Below, in pieces: positions 47,129 through 47,776 of a DNA stretch of 47,776 nt (its first letter is position 1; each line of letters starts with the position of its first letter). Origin of the DNA: a virus. The notes below the pieces were generated by a model. The model was not told the DNA's origin. It worked only from the letters and a program-made list of their open reading frames with translations, and did not search any database. Made by a program: the position numbers and the translations under genes. The stretch covers positions 1 to 47,776 of the IMG/VR virus record IMGVR_UViG_3300046492_000240; one strand, given 5' to 3'.

Positions 47129-47653
47129 TTAGCGACTTTTGCGGGGAATCATCCCGTTTTCCTTTTCAAGATCGTCAGCGCCGGTCCCCGCGAATCGGTT
47201 GCCGATACTTTGTTGGCCTCCTCGATCAACTGCCCCAAGCTCTGCGATAGAGTAATGGCTGGTGATGCCGCCGTTCTTGTGCCCGAGTAAAGCCTTGCGG
47301 TCTTCCTCTGGGACACCCGCTGCCCGGGTGCTGAGGTCCGGTACCGGTATCTCGCAGCCCCACCTCAATTTGCACACCTCCTCCTCGCGACAGCCCTTGC
47401 TCACCTTGAACAAAGCCATCGTTTGTAAGTGCGCCGGCAACTCCCCGAACAGAATCGACTGCTTATCCCGTGACATTGGGTAAGGCTTGCGGCTCGACTT
47501 CTTGTCCTCCAGCTTGGTGAGCATCCGGGACCAGTGTGTGGCGAGTATTTGATTAGGACGATTGGCAGAGATATAGGCGTTCCGCGCCCGTAGTCGAATA
47601 CGGGATATAGTTGCAGATGATGTGACCGCTCGTCGGAACCCGAGCACTATCAA
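47129..47653 (-). pseudogene. Internally deleted tyrosine integrase
   Basis: The C-terminal part is clearly integrase: LPAHLQTMALFKVSKGCREEEVCKLRW (catalytic Arg region), then AAGVPEEDRKALLGHK and SHYSIAEL (catalytic His and Tyr). Between them the protein jumps from EIPVPDLSTR straight to AAGV, losing the stretch of roughly 80-100 residues that normally carries the HxxR motif. The first 40 residues do not look like integrase, so the N terminus is also damaged. It lies next to the tRNA-Pro remnant, pointing toward it, as a functional integrase would. Confidence 0.75.
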
Positions 47654-47695
47654 GAGGTTGGCTACTCAATGGGATAGCCAAAGGAAATGGAATTT

Positions 47696-47776
47696 ATGCG
47701 ACCGAAAGTTTGTGATGCACCTAACGCGCTCGACCTCGTCAAAGAACTGGATGACGCAACCGAGCAGATGATGGCC
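47696..47776 (+). CDS. Start of a gene cut by the window edge
   Basis: MRPKVCDAPNALDLVKELDD, 27 codons without a stop to the window end. AAAGGAAATGG lies upstream. Acidic and helical; function cannot be told. Confidence 0.5.
   Translation, partial: MRPKVCDAPNALDLVKELDDATEQMMA

Overview
The window is a nearly complete lambda-like siphovirus prophage in a Pseudomonas genome, probably of the fluorescens/putida type. The host assignment rests on the high GC content, a DUF1654 gene, a LexA box of the pseudomonad type, and a right-hand junction in the 3' half of a tRNA-Pro(GGG) gene. The virion genes are HK97-type for the head and lambda-type for the tail.

Left arm (about 1-7990, mostly minus strand). 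The leftward early operon holds small regulators, a PL7 alginate-lyase-like protein (2149-2823), a TAXI-type periplasmic binding protein (4145-5029) translationally coupled to a 49-residue membrane protein, and several intergenic RNA hairpins. Two of these are near-copies of one leader element and two show compensatory stem changes. Its promoter lies under three operators spaced exactly 24 bp apart (5818-5879). A LexA-boxed DUF1654 gene and a membrane-anchored coiled-coil protein lie between this point and the S24-type CI repressor. CI, its triple operator (7926-7985) and Cro form the immunity switch.

Early right arm (8017-15695, plus strand). In order: Cro, a CII-type regulator, an antirepressor, an initiator-like helix-turn-helix protein with short internal repeats, a DnaB-type helicase, and a densely overlapping nin-like cluster (DUF3310, YbcO-type nuclease, VRR-NUC, an apparently intact tyrosine recombinase, a zinc-ribbon protein). 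The last gene (15132-15695) occupies the position of a Q antiterminator. A promoter and a terminator follow it directly, as at lambda pR'-tR'.

Late genes (15823-44683, plus strand). These are a stand-alone tail-tip-like protein, holin, a first Rz/Rz1 pair, HNH, TerS, TerL, portal, ClpP-like protease, capsid, connectors, tail tube, a G/GT pair with a GGGAAAG slippery site, tape measure, M, L, K, I, a 2010-residue J protein with three carbohydrate-binding-like modules, fibre-like proteins, endolysin, and a second Rz/Rz1 pair. Hairpin-T-run terminators stand just before the ribosome binding sites of many late genes, which fits processive antitermination. Minus-strand or lipoprotein morons interrupt the late operon at 17870, 33352-34157 and 42314 (an acyltransferase likely to modify O-antigen).

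Right end (44579-47776). A stand-alone response regulator, several small genes (one pair behind a LexA-like box), a 7-bp tandem repeat, the tRNA-Pro 3' fragment that marks the attachment site, an internally deleted integrase, and the start of one more gene. No integrase, intact or remnant, is seen next to the left edge, so the left attachment site probably lies outside the window. All functional calls come from reading motifs and gene order by eye; no database search was run.
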